Source: Nocardia xishanensis NBRC 101358 (lineage in GTDB: Bacteria; Actinomycetota; Actinomycetes; Mycobacteriales; Mycobacteriaceae). From it: a stretch of DNA of 64,000 bases. Every line of letters begins with the position of its first letter. Within the stretch, counting starts at the first letter, position 1. A model generated the notes under the pieces. The model was not told the DNA's origin. It made no database searches and was given only the letters and a program-made list of their open reading frames with translations. Positions 16,792-24,882 of the stretch are shown here, piece by piece. The stretch is from assembly GCF_001613365.1 (NCBI RefSeq), contig NZ_BDCF01000005.1, positions 150,754-214,753 on the forward strand, written 5' to 3'. Both the position numbers and the translations under genes were made by a program.

Positions 16792-17844
16792 ATGATGGTC
16801 CGTACGCGTTTCGAGTCGATCGGTGCCTACACACCGACAACTGTCCGCTCCACCGAGGATTTGACCGCCGCGCTGGCCGTGCCGAAGTCATGGGACCTCG
16901 AGCGGATCACCGGAATCCGGAATCGGCGCGTCTACGACAGTCATCCGGACCGGTATGAATCGTCTTTCGACTTGGCGCTGCGGGCGATCGCCGACTGTCT
17001 GCACCACTCCGGCTACACCGTCGATGAACTGGATGTCATCATCTCGGCCTCCATCACCCGCACCCGAGGTAAGGAAATCTTTTGTTATGCACCGTCTTTC
17101 GCGGTGATGTTGGGTCGTGCCACCGGTGCCGACGCGGCGCGGTGTTTCGATGTGTCGAACGCGTGTGCCGGGATGTTCACCGCGGTGATGGTGCTGGATC
17201 GGATGATCAAGGCCGGGGTTGTGCGTAATGGCTTGGTGGTGAGCGGGGAGCAAATCACCCCGATCGCGGAAACCGCGGTGCGGGAAATCAGCCAGCCGTA
17301 TGACCCGCAGTTCGCGTCGTTGACCGTCGGGGACGCCGCATGCGCGGTCGTCTTGGACGGTCGGGGCGACGACGATGACGAGATCCACTACGTCGAACTC
17401 ATGACCGCCGCGGACGGCGCCGAGCATTGCGGGGGGATGCCCAGTGACATAACAGGTGGAATGGCAATGTACACCGACAACCGGGCGATGCAGAACGAAG
17501 CCCGCTACCAGCAGGGCATCGACCGGCTGTCCGATTTTCTCACCGAAACCGGGCGCGGCTGGGAAAGCGAGAAATACGACTACTGGATCCATCACCAGTT
17601 CAGCGCACCCGCGATCGACTACATCTCGGATTTGACCGAGCGGCATTTCGGCACGCCGATGCCGCAGAAACTCAACGTGCTGCGCGACTACGGCAATACC
17701 GCCTCGACCTCGCATTTCTTGGTACTGCACGAGCACCTCGCGCAACAGAAGATCCCCAAAGGATCCAAGATCCTCATGATCCCGGCCGCCTCGGGAATCG
17801 TCTCCGGATATCTCGCCGCGACCATCTCCCGCTTGGAGGCATGA
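16792..17844 (+). CDS. Ketoacyl synthase III-like enzyme (catalytic partner)
   Basis: The 350-residue protein has the thiolase fold of FabH-type ketosynthases with an apparently complete catalytic triad: Cys125 in VSNACAGM, His267/268 in WIHHQF, and Asn302 in DYGNTAST. Such enzymes condense an acyl-CoA or acyl-ACP with a second acyl unit, or acylate other acceptors. It is longer than standard FabH and more like specialised homologues (DarB, PqsC, CerJ-type). Two adjacent ATGs (16792, 16795) follow GGAAAG. Its stop overlaps the start of the next gene by four bases (ATGA), so the two products are made together. No acyl carrier protein or PKS gene is near, so the substrate is unknown. Confidence 0.85.
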   Translation: MMVRTRFESIGAYTPTTVRSTEDLTAALAVPKSWDLERITGIRNRRVYDSHPDRYESSFDLALRAIADCLHHSGYTVDELDVIISASITRTRGKEIFCYAPSFAVMLGRATGADAARCFDVSNACAGMFTAVMVLDRMIKAGVVRNGLVVSGEQITPIAETAVREISQPYDPQFASLTVGDAACAVVLDGRGDDDDEIHYVELMTAADGAEHCGGMPSDITGGMAMYTDNRAMQNEARYQQGIDRLSDFLTETGRGWESEKYDYWIHHQFSAPAIDYISDLTERHFGTPMPQKLNVLRDYGNTASTSHFLVLHEHLAQQKIPKGSKILMIPAASGIVSGYLAATISRLEA

Positions 17845-18815
17845 GCATGGCAACGACGATCATCGCTGCCGCGACGAACTCCGACCTCGATACCGGCAGC
17901 TATTTCGAACTGGCTGCACGCGCGGCGCTCACCTGTGTGCAGCGCGCGGATGTCGGCCTCGACGAGATCGGCATGCTGATCAACACGGGGGTGTTTCGGG
18001 ACAGCAATCTCTGCGAGCCCGCGGTGGCGGCGCTCATTCAGAAGCGGATCGGCCTCGGTCTCGCTTATGAGGCCGGGCGGGCGCCGACGTTCTCCTTCGA
18101 CCTGATGCAAGGCGCCACCGGTCTGCTGCACGCCATCGTGACCGCCGACGCCTTCCTCGCCACCGGCGCGGTCGAGTACGCGTTGCTCGTCGGGGGCGAT
18201 GTGCACCCCTCCACCGAGCGCCATGTCACCGATTTCCCCTACAGCAGTGGTGGCGCCGCATTGCTGCTCGGAAGCTCGCCTGCCGCAGGCGGACTCGGTC
18301 GGCTCCACACCTCTGATACCCCCGGTCCGATCGACCCGACGGCCTGGGTGGATCTGGGTGAAGCCGGCTCCGAAGGTCGTCGCGTCATCTGTGTTCGTGC
18401 CGATGCGCAGGACCCGGTCGATTCGGCCGTGGCGGTCGTGCGCTCCTGCGTGGACGAGGAGGGACTCGACGGAGGCGATTTCGCCGAAGGGCAGGCCCTG
18501 CTGCTGGTTCCAGCCAACGTGCCCGGATTCCGCACCAGCTTGGCGAACGCACTCACCATCCCGTCACGGTCGGTGATCGGTTTCGCTCCATCGGTCGGCG
18601 TTCCCTATACCGCGGCCCCGGTGCACGCCTACCTGAACGCACTGGACATGGGTCTGGTCGACACCGCGCGCACCGTAATCTTTCTGGCCGCGGACGGGAC
18701 ATCGGCAGCGTGCCTGGCCTACCACCCGCCGCCGGCATCGCCCGGAAAGCGCGCGCTTTCGGGGCGAACGCACGATGTCGATACACCCGGCCGGGCCGCC
18801 ACCGGAGTTCGTTGA
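17841..18815 (+). CDS. Ketoacyl synthase III-like subunit lacking the active-site Cys
   Basis: The 324-residue protein follows the same fold as its neighbour: GMLINTGVFRDSNLCEPA, then FSFDLMQGATGLLHAI where the nucleophile loop should be, and GGDVHPSTERHVTDFPYSSG. In this loop the expected Cys is Ala92 (QGATG instead of x-G-C-x-G). The C-terminal part also lacks the His and the G-N-x-x-S motif. It is therefore unlikely to be catalytic on its own. Translational coupling to the intact ketosynthase suggests a heterodimer, as in PqsC/PqsB, where PqsB also lacks the Cys. The last 30 residues (from PPPASPGKR) are disordered. The function of the complex is unknown. Confidence 0.8.
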   Translation: MSMATTIIAAATNSDLDTGSYFELAARAALTCVQRADVGLDEIGMLINTGVFRDSNLCEPAVAALIQKRIGLGLAYEAGRAPTFSFDLMQGATGLLHAIVTADAFLATGAVEYALLVGGDVHPSTERHVTDFPYSSGGAALLLGSSPAAGGLGRLHTSDTPGPIDPTAWVDLGEAGSEGRRVICVRADAQDPVDSAVAVVRSCVDEEGLDGGDFAEGQALLLVPANVPGFRTSLANALTIPSRSVIGFAPSVGVPYTAAPVHAYLNALDMGLVDTARTVIFLAADGTSAACLAYHPPPASPGKRALSGRTHDVDTPGRAATGVR

Positions 18816-18830
18816 TCTCCCGCGAGACCT

Positions 18831-19430
18831 TCAGGCGGGCGGTGTAGGTCCCTGGCCCGACGCTCCGAGGACCGCGTAGACCGCGGCGCGGACCCGGTCG
18901 GCGACGGCGTCGGCGGAGATGACGTCGAACTTGCCGTCCAAGTGCAGGAATGCCAGGCCGTGCACCAGTGCCCAGACGGCATTCGCCATCGCATCCGGGT
19001 CGGCACTGGGAAATGCTTGCCGCACAATCGATTTGACGTACTCGTGGATCGCGGTGGTCGCGGCCACGCGTTCGGGGCTGGTCGGATCACAGGGCTCGGC
19101 GAACATTACGCGGAACAGGCCGGGACGGGTCAGCGCGAACTGGACGTAGGCGATCGCGATCGCGGCGAGGTCCTCGGCGGTGATCCGCGCGGGATGCGCC
19201 GCGGACAGGCGGTCCGCCAGGTCGCGATAGCCCACCGCGGCGACGGCGGACAACAGGGCGTCGCGATCGGCGAAATGGCGGTACGGCGCGGCGGTGGACA
19301 CGCCCGCACGCCGGGCGGCGGCGCGCAGCGACAGCTCGGCGGCTCCGTTCTCCTCGAGAAGTTCCACTGCCGCGCGCACCAGCGCGGTGGGGAGATCGCC
19401 GTGGTGGTACGGCTGGGTCGACGGTGTCAT
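18831..19430 (-). CDS. TetR-family regulator
   Basis: The 199-residue protein starts with a typical TetR DNA-binding domain: HHGDLPTALVRAAVELLEEN, LSLRAAARRAGVSTAAPYRH, FADRDALLSAVA. The effector domain (residues 75-190) is of the WHG/TetR_C type seen in regulators close to old yellow enzymes and other oxidoreductases. It is divergent from the NADH:flavin oxidoreductase gene, and the 103-base gap holds the only clear consensus promoter here, so it probably represses that gene and itself. A TAGATT element ends only a few bases before its ATG, so its own mRNA may be leaderless. Confidence 0.88.
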   Translation of the reverse strand: MTPSTQPYHHGDLPTALVRAAVELLEENGAAELSLRAAARRAGVSTAAPYRHFADRDALLSAVAAVGYRDLADRLSAAHPARITAEDLAAIAIAYVQFALTRPGLFRVMFAEPCDPTSPERVAATTAIHEYVKSIVRQAFPSADPDAMANAVWALVHGLAFLHLDGKFDVISADAVADRVRAAVYAVLGASGQGPTPPA

Positions 19431-19449
19431 GGGATCAATCTAACAAAAG

Positions 19450-19478
19450 TTGACAATGCTTACATGCACCCATATGTT
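19450..19478 (+). promoter_or_regulatory. Promoter of the flavin oxidoreductase gene
   Basis: TTGACA at 19450-19455 and TATGTT at 19473-19478 are separated by 17 bases, a near-consensus vegetative promoter reading toward 19534. CTAACA and TGTTAG flank it as an inverted repeat (about 19440-19445 and 19475-19480), a plausible TetR site. Confidence 0.6.
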
Positions 19479-19533
19479 AGCGGCGTGCACATCGTGTGCT
19501 CGATGAACACGGCTAACGAGAGGAGGTCTGCGG

Positions 19534-21162
19534 ATGTCGAGTGGTTCGGTTTCGAGTGAGTTGTTCTCGCCGCTACATTTGCGGTCCGGCCAAGTCCTGC
19601 GCAACAGGATCGCGAAAGCGGCCATGGAAGAGGGGATGGCGGGTAAGGGGCAGCTGCCCGACGAGCGGCTGATCTCGCTGTATCGGCGGTGGGGTGCCGG
19701 GGGTGCCGGCCTCTTGATCACGGGAAATGTGATGGTGCACGCCGAGGCGCTGACCGGGCCGGGCGGCGTCGTCCTTGATGCCAACGCGCCGCTGGAGCCG
19801 TTCGCGGCGTGGGCGCAGGCGGGCAAGGCCGCGGGTGCGGCCATGTGGATGCAGATCAGCCATCCCGGTCGTCAGGTCGAGGCGCGCATGCCCGGCGTGG
19901 TCTGGGGTCCTTCGGATATCGCGGTCGACCTCGGCCGCCACTCGAAGCGGTTCGGGCAGCCGGTGGCGATGACCGCCGAGCAGATCGCCGCCACCATCAC
20001 GCGGTTCGTGACTACCGCGCAGCGGGCCGAGCAGGCCGGGTTCGACGGGGTGGAAGTCCATGCCGCGCATGGCTATCTGCTGTCGCAGTTCCTTTCTCCG
20101 CTGGTGAACAACCGCACCGACGAATGGGGTGGTTCGCTCGAGAACCGTGCCCGGTTGCTGCTCGAGATCGTGCGCGGAATCCGTGCGGTCGTCGCGCCGA
20201 AGTTCGCCGTCGCGGTGAAGCTGAATTCGGCGGACTTCCAGCGCGGCGGCTTCGACGCCGACGACGCGCAGAAGGTGATCGGCATGCTCGCCTCGGTAGG
20301 CGTCGACATGGTCGAGATCTCCGGTGGCAGTTATGAGAGTCCGGCGATGTCGGGTCGTCCCGCCGACGGACGTACCGCGGCGCGAGAGGCGTACTTCTTG
20401 GAACTGGCCGCGGAATTGGCTCAGACCAGCGCACTGCCGCTGATGCTGACTGGCGGCATCACCCGTCGCGAGACAGCCGAACGAGTGCTGGCCAACAATG
20501 TCGAGCTGATCGGCATGGCCACCGGGCTGGCGGTCACTCCCGATCTGCCCAACCGCTGGCGCGAGGGGTTGGAAGCGGCCGGGACGCTGAAACCGGTTAC
20601 CTGGTCGGACAAGTCGCTCGCCTCGGCCACCGAAATGGCGATGGTGCGCTACCAGATGCGCCGGATGGCCGAGGGCAAGAACCCGGCACTCGGTGTCCAC
20701 CCGGCGTGGGCACTCGTCGCGGACCAGCGTGTTCAGAGCCGGGCGCTGCGCCGCTACTCACGATGGCTCGGGTCCACCGAACGGCACTGCGCTCCCGGGG
20801 CTTCCCATTCCGGCGATCCTCTGAACTCGGACGGGTCCGCCTCGCCGCGGATACCGCAGAAAATTGATGTGACCCGAACGCAGCCCCGCCTGCTCTTTGG
20901 AGCCGGAGCGCGTCACGATCCCCGCACGCGTCGCGATCGTCGTCACCGGATTCGGTGGCATCGCGACCGCGATTCGATTGCGCTGCAAGGCATCACAGCG
21001 ATCCGCGGGCTTGTCTCCGGTGGTCTGGATGCGTGCGTCCCACGACCCCGCAGGCGAATCCGCGGCGCGGCGCAACGCTCACTGCAAACTTCGGACAGGG
21101 CCGCATGGCCGAGGACCTGCGATCGCTCGACCCGATCAGGACCATTCGGCTCGATGTCATGA
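19534..21162 (+). CDS. NADH:flavin oxidoreductase (old yellow enzyme family) with aberrant read-through tail
   Basis: Residues 1-414 form a complete OYE-type TIM barrel: SPLHLRSGQVLRNRIAKAAM at the N-terminus, MQISHPGRQ, the active-site HAAHGYLLSQFLSP followed by NNRTDEWGGSLENR, and the phosphate-binding LTGGITRRETAERVL and ELIGMATGLA. It would reduce an activated alkene or similar acceptor with FMN and NAD(P)H. The start follows the strong site GAGAGGAGG. After RRYSRWLGS (residue 414), where relatives normally end, the frame runs on for about 128 Arg-rich residues without known structure, through a decayed flavin monooxygenase region. The natural stop codon has probably been lost. A divergent TetR gene likely controls it. 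Confidence 0.82.
   Translation: MSSGSVSSELFSPLHLRSGQVLRNRIAKAAMEEGMAGKGQLPDERLISLYRRWGAGGAGLLITGNVMVHAEALTGPGGVVLDANAPLEPFAAWAQAGKAAGAAMWMQISHPGRQVEARMPGVVWGPSDIAVDLGRHSKRFGQPVAMTAEQIAATITRFVTTAQRAEQAGFDGVEVHAAHGYLLSQFLSPLVNNRTDEWGGSLENRARLLLEIVRGIRAVVAPKFAVAVKLNSADFQRGGFDADDAQKVIGMLASVGVDMVEISGGSYESPAMSGRPADGRTAAREAYFLELAAELAQTSALPLMLTGGITRRETAERVLANNVELIGMATGLAVTPDLPNRWREGLEAAGTLKPVTWSDKSLASATEMAMVRYQMRRMAEGKNPALGVHPAWALVADQRVQSRALRRYSRWLGSTERHCAPGASHSGDPLNSDGSASPRIPQKIDVTRTQPRLLFGAGARHDPRTRRDRRHRIRWHRDRDSIALQGITAIRGLVSGGLDACVPRPRRRIRGAAQRSLQTSDRAAWPRTCDRSTRSGPFGSMS
20897..21050 (+). pseudogene. Flavin monooxygenase N-terminal remnant
   Basis: In a frame different from the oxidoreductase tail, the sequence reads RVAIVVTGFGGIATAIRLR, the dinucleotide-binding start of Baeyer-Villiger-type flavin monooxygenases (normally V-x-I-x-G-x-G-F-G-G). 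The first Gly of the motif is replaced and the frame degenerates after about 25 residues. No other monooxygenase motif follows before the TetR gene at 21310. Confidence 0.4.
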
Positions 21163-21309
21163 CGGAAGGTCAACTCGCCCTGCATATGCCGGTCCCCACC
21201 TCGATTCGAAGCCGGGGTTGAACGGCTGGTGCACGAGTGAAAAGCGGCAGCGGTCTTATGTTGCCGTCCCGGTCATCGAATACTCCCTTCGGCATGCGGC
21301 TATCGCATA

Positions 21310-21942
21310 TCAGCCATCGGTGTCCGTTGCCGGGCGGGGAGACGCCCCGGACCCGGCGGCAGTGAGCCCGCTGAGGAAATCGCGGGTGAGCGCCGCCGCT
21401 TGGGCGCGGCTCTGCTGGGAGTCGCCCGTCTCGGCGATGGTCAGTGACATCTCGGTCAAGGCGCCGTAGAAGGCGCTGGCGACGAGTTCGGGCGGGTATG
21501 CCTGGATGATTCCGGCATCGAGCAGGTTGCGGGCCGATTCGACGACGAGGCCGCCGAGGTGGCGTTGGTCCAGTTCGCGCCAGCGTCGCCAGCCGAGGGC
21601 GATCGGCCCCTGCAAGAGCACGATGTGCCGGTAGTCGGGTTCGGCGCAGACGTCGAGGAATGCCACCAGGCCGCGGTCGACGCGCTCGATCGGATCCGTG
21701 GCCGAGTCGATGGCGGCCCTGATGCGTTGTGCCGCACGCTGTTCCAAGTCGTCGACGACGGCTTCGAACAGGCCCTTCTTGCCGTCGAAATGGTGATACA
21801 GCGCACCGCGGGTCAGGCCGGCGGCCCGGACCAGCTCCTCGGCCGACAGGTCCGCGTATTCCCGCTCGGCGAACAGGCGCGCCGCGGTGTCGAGCAGCGC
21901 CTGACGGGTGTTCTCGACGTACTTGTCACGCAACGACTCCAT
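21310..21942 (-). CDS. TetR-family regulator
   Basis: The 210-residue protein has the TetR HTH (TRQALLDTAARLFAEREYAD, LSAEELVRAAGLTRGALYHH, FDGKKGLFEAVV) and a helical ligand domain with QGPIALGWRRWRELDQRHLG. It is divergent from the amine oxidase gene with a 62-base gap that contains a perfect 6+1+6 palindrome. Repression of the amine oxidase and of itself, relieved by a substrate-like ligand, is the simplest model. Confidence 0.9.
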   Translation of the reverse strand: MESLRDKYVENTRQALLDTAARLFAEREYADLSAEELVRAAGLTRGALYHHFDGKKGLFEAVVDDLEQRAAQRIRAAIDSATDPIERVDRGLVAFLDVCAEPDYRHIVLLQGPIALGWRRWRELDQRHLGGLVVESARNLLDAGIIQAYPPELVASAFYGALTEMSLTIAETGDSQQSRAQAAALTRDFLSGLTAAGSGASPRPATDTDG

Positions 21943-21958
21943 GCGCTACGTTTACCAC

Positions 21959-21971
21959 ATACACTGTGTAT
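21959..21971. promoter_or_regulatory. Palindromic TetR operator
   Basis: ATACACTGTGTAT is a perfect palindrome apart from its central base. It is placed in the middle of the 62-base gap between the divergent TetR and amine oxidase genes. Size, symmetry and position fit a TetR dimer site. Confidence 0.7.
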
Positions 21972-22004
21972 CTCGGATACGCGATGCATGGAATTGGGAG
22001 CGAG

Positions 22005-23375
22005 ATGGACAAGTCAGTGGATGTCGTCATCGTCGGCGCCGGGATCGCGGGGCTTGTCGCTGCCCGTGACCTGATGCGCCGCGGAACCGAGGTACTGGTT
22101 CTCGAGGCGCGCGATCGGGTCGGCGGGAGGCTGCTCAATGCCGAGTTGCCCGGCGGGGAGCCCATCGAGGTGGGCGGGCAATGGGTCGGCCCGGGCCAGC
22201 GCCAGGTGCTCGCACTGATCGAGGAACTAGGACTTGCCACCTATCCCACGCATACCTCTGGCCGTCACATCGCCGAGGTCGGCTCCTCGCGTTCGGAGTA
22301 CACCGGCCGGATTCCCAAGGTGAACCCGCTGGCATTGGCCGATATCGCCCAGACGCAGTGGCGACTGGACCGGCTCGCCCGCCAGGTCGCCCAGACCGAG
22401 CCGTGGCTGGCCCCGCAGGCCGAGACACTCGATGCACAGACCTTCGCCACTTGGCTGCAGCGCACCGCGTTCACCGCAGAAGGCCGATCCTTCTTTCAGT
22501 TGATCACCGAAGCGGTGTTCTCGGCCGAACCGGCGGATATGTCCGCGCTGTGGGCGAGTTTCTACGTGGGCGCCGCGGGCGGGCTCGACGCCCTGATCAA
22601 CGTCACCGGCGGCGCCCAGCAGGACCGCGTGGTCGGCGGCACGCAGACCATCGCACTGGCCATGGCGGAGGAACTCGGTGACCGAGTCGTCCGGAACAGC
22701 CCGGTCTCGGAAATCGACTGGGACGATGTGGGCGTGCGTGTCCACGCGAACGGCACGATGGTGCGGGCGCGCCGGGCGGTGATCGCGGTGCCCCCGCCGC
22801 TGGCCGCGCGGATCCGCTTCACCCCTGGCCTGCCCGGCGATCGGGACCAGCTCGTGCAGCGGATGCCGATGGGCAGGGTGATCAAGGTCAACGTCGTCTA
22901 CGACGAACCGTTCTGGCGGACAGCGGGTTTGAGTGGTCAGGCGAACAGCGACCGGCGGCCTCTCGGCACCGTCTTCGACAACACCCCGCCCGGCGGTTCG
23001 CCCGGTGTTCTCGTCGGATTCCTCGAAGGCCGCCACGCCGACGTCGGCGCGCGTCTCGACCTCGCCGACCGCCGCGCCAAGGTCATCGAGGACCTCGCAG
23101 GCTACTTCGGGTCGCGGGCTCGCAATCCCATCGACTACATCGAACGCGACTGGGCCGAAGAGGAATACAGTCGCGGCTGCTACGGCGCGTTCACCGCGCC
23201 GGGCACCCTCACCCGCTTCGGACCTGCCCTGCGCCGCCCCGTCGGCCCGCTGTATTGGGCGGGCACCGAAACCGCCACCCGCTGGGCGGGTTACATCGAC
23301 GGCGCCGCGGAATCCGGCCACCGCGTCGCCCGTGAGATCAGCGCTGCGCTAGTCCCTGTCGCGGCGAACGACTGA
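22005..23375 (+). CDS. FAD-dependent amine oxidase (monoamine oxidase-like)
   Basis: The 456-residue protein starts with an FAD-binding fold (VDVVIVGAGIAGLVAARDL), followed by LEARDRVGGRLLNAELPGG and GGQWVGPGQRQVL. It ends with PLYWAGTETATRWAGYIDGA and AESGHR. The segment EEYSRGCYGAFTAPG matches the place where monoamine oxidases bind FAD covalently through Cys, and the Cys is kept. It would oxidise a primary amine to an imine/aldehyde with formation of hydrogen peroxide. No signal peptide is present. The ATG follows GGGAG. The adjacent TetR gene and its palindromic operator indicate substrate-inducible expression. The amine is unknown. Confidence 0.9.
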   Translation: MDKSVDVVIVGAGIAGLVAARDLMRRGTEVLVLEARDRVGGRLLNAELPGGEPIEVGGQWVGPGQRQVLALIEELGLATYPTHTSGRHIAEVGSSRSEYTGRIPKVNPLALADIAQTQWRLDRLARQVAQTEPWLAPQAETLDAQTFATWLQRTAFTAEGRSFFQLITEAVFSAEPADMSALWASFYVGAAGGLDALINVTGGAQQDRVVGGTQTIALAMAEELGDRVVRNSPVSEIDWDDVGVRVHANGTMVRARRAVIAVPPPLAARIRFTPGLPGDRDQLVQRMPMGRVIKVNVVYDEPFWRTAGLSGQANSDRRPLGTVFDNTPPGGSPGVLVGFLEGRHADVGARLDLADRRAKVIEDLAGYFGSRARNPIDYIERDWAEEEYSRGCYGAFTAPGTLTRFGPALRRPVGPLYWAGTETATRWAGYIDGAAESGHRVAREISAALVPVAAND

Positions 23376-24411
23376 CATCGATGACCGCCGTTCCGAACCG
23401 ACCGGAGAGCACACGCGATACCGAGACCGGGACCAGCTCGCCGGTAGCGCGCTCTGTTCGACTGCGGGGATTGCCGCTGGCGAACAGCAGCATGGCGGTG
23501 AGTGCGGCCACGCCTGCCACGGTTCACGCGGCGATTGTGGCTCACGCCTGAGCCCCGGCCAGAGAGACCCTCATCGCTCGACCCACGGTTCCCCGGACTG
23601 CACCTCGTCGCTCGACCGACGCCGGCTCCATCCGAGCTGTAGTAGCGCACTACTCCAAATCCATCGCCGTCTGAACGGGTTGCACTGCATGCCAATAGGT
23701 GGTCGGCCCGTTGGTGCCTGTCCTGCGGCCGCGCTTCTCCGAAACGGTCGTTCTCGTGGGTGTCTCTCGTGCAATTGGCGTAGCCGACTACCCGTGTCAA
23801 ACCCTGGATAGATCGTCATCCTTAGGAGTGCAAGACGAACTATCGGGCCTGAACGACAACGAGGTCGGTGCGGATGCCGGTGCAACGGCGCGGCGACATC
23901 CGCCTGAGTCCGAGAGCGAGCACACGAAAGAAGCGGTTGTCGCGCGAACGGATGAGGCAGGTGATCGACTCGCTCATCGACTTGACGGGTCCTCTGGTAC
24001 CGGATCGGTGTCGCGGTCGGCAGCCGTGGGGTGCTTACCAGCGGTAGACCGAGACGAGCCCGCTCGACGAGTGTGCCGCAGCTGCGGCGGTCGGGCCCCG
24101 AGGCGCTGATGGTTTCCGATCGTCTCACCTAATGGGACGACTGCGTGTGTTCGCGGGGCTATCGGCTTCTCGCCGCCGACTCGGTCGAAGTTGACGGATG
24201 GTCACGGCCACGCTGCTCCCGAAACCAGTGCCGCTCGCCGTCGGAGCAGGTCAGCGACGGTTTCTGGTCGGATAGTCGATAGTTACCTCGAGTGCGGATT
24301 CGTCGCGCAACGAGCACAAATAGGTATACCCGCGGTCATTCGACCGTCGCGGTCCCGCCGGGATCAAGGGAGAGTGGTGGCATTGCTCCACCACGAATCC
24401 ACCAAGGTGCC
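23376..24411. other. Long intergenic region (about 1 kb)
   Basis: No gene of normal size can be supported. Open frames on both strands lack ribosome sites and known motifs. The composition is slightly lower in GC than the flanks. Contents of note are a possible 57-residue frame at 23874-24047 and a perfect 14-base palindrome, GCCGCAGCTGCGGC, at about 24069-24082. The region may be decayed DNA. Confidence 0.45.
23874..24047 (+). CDS. Possible small basic protein (57 residues)
   Basis: An ATG preceded by GAGG nine bases upstream opens a 57-residue frame. It has a very basic first half (STRKKRLSRERMRQVIDSL) and ends QPWGAYQR. The RLSRER segment is faintly like the start of TetR HTH domains, so it may be a regulator remnant rather than a gene. 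Evidence is weak. Confidence 0.2.
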   Translation: MPVQRRGDIRLSPRASTRKKRLSRERMRQVIDSLIDLTGPLVPDRCRGRQPWGAYQR

Positions 24412-24798
24412 ATGTACCGGTACGACACGAAGCACAGCATCGGGGCCGACCACCCGGTGTACGGGAACGCCACGTTGATGATTCCGCGTTGCGGGGACTG
24501 CGACAAGCTGCTCGCGCCGCCGAGCGACGCGTGCGGGTCCTGTCGATCCGTCGATCTCGAATGGATACCGTCGTCGGGCCGCGGCTCGATCGTGTCGTGG
24601 CGGGTGCTCGAGGGTACCGTGAAATCTTGCGCCGGTTCGGCGCCGTCGACGATCGCGATCGTCGAACTCGACGAGGGCCCGTGGATCTACACGACGATCG
24701 AGGGGCAAGTTCCGCCGTCCTCGCATCGACCGGTCCGTGTGCGATTCGAAGCGCCTCCGCGCGGCGATAGATTTCCGGTGTTCACGATCACCGGGTAG
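24412..24798 (+). CDS. DUF35 protein: Zn-ribbon plus OB-fold (acyl-CoA-binding type)
   Basis: The 128-residue protein has an N-terminal zinc ribbon (CGDCDKLLAPPSDACGSC, two CxxC pairs) and a C-terminal OB fold (GRGSIVSWRVLEG, VELDEGPWIYTTIEG, VRVRFEAPPRGD). DUF35 proteins are partners of thiolases, ketosynthases or MaoC-type hydratases (as ChsH2 is for ChsH1) and help bind acyl-CoA. Here there is no thiolase or hydratase next to it, which is unusual. The nearest thiolase-fold genes are the ketosynthase-III-like pair about 5.6 kb upstream. The ATG follows AAGG closely. Confidence 0.8.
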   Translation: MYRYDTKHSIGADHPVYGNATLMIPRCGDCDKLLAPPSDACGSCRSVDLEWIPSSGRGSIVSWRVLEGTVKSCAGSAPSTIAIVELDEGPWIYTTIEGQVPPSSHRPVRVRFEAPPRGDRFPVFTITG

Positions 24799-24882
24799 CC
24801 GGACGCCTCGACCGCCGTCGCTTCCTTTCACCTTTGTCGGCAATATGCCGAGCGTTGGCCGAAGGTAAGCGTATGTTTCCTG

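Noticed and set aside
24069..24082. Palindrome GCCGCAGCTGCGGC as an operator
   Set aside because: No gene start is near, and such GC palindromes are expected by chance in DNA of this composition.
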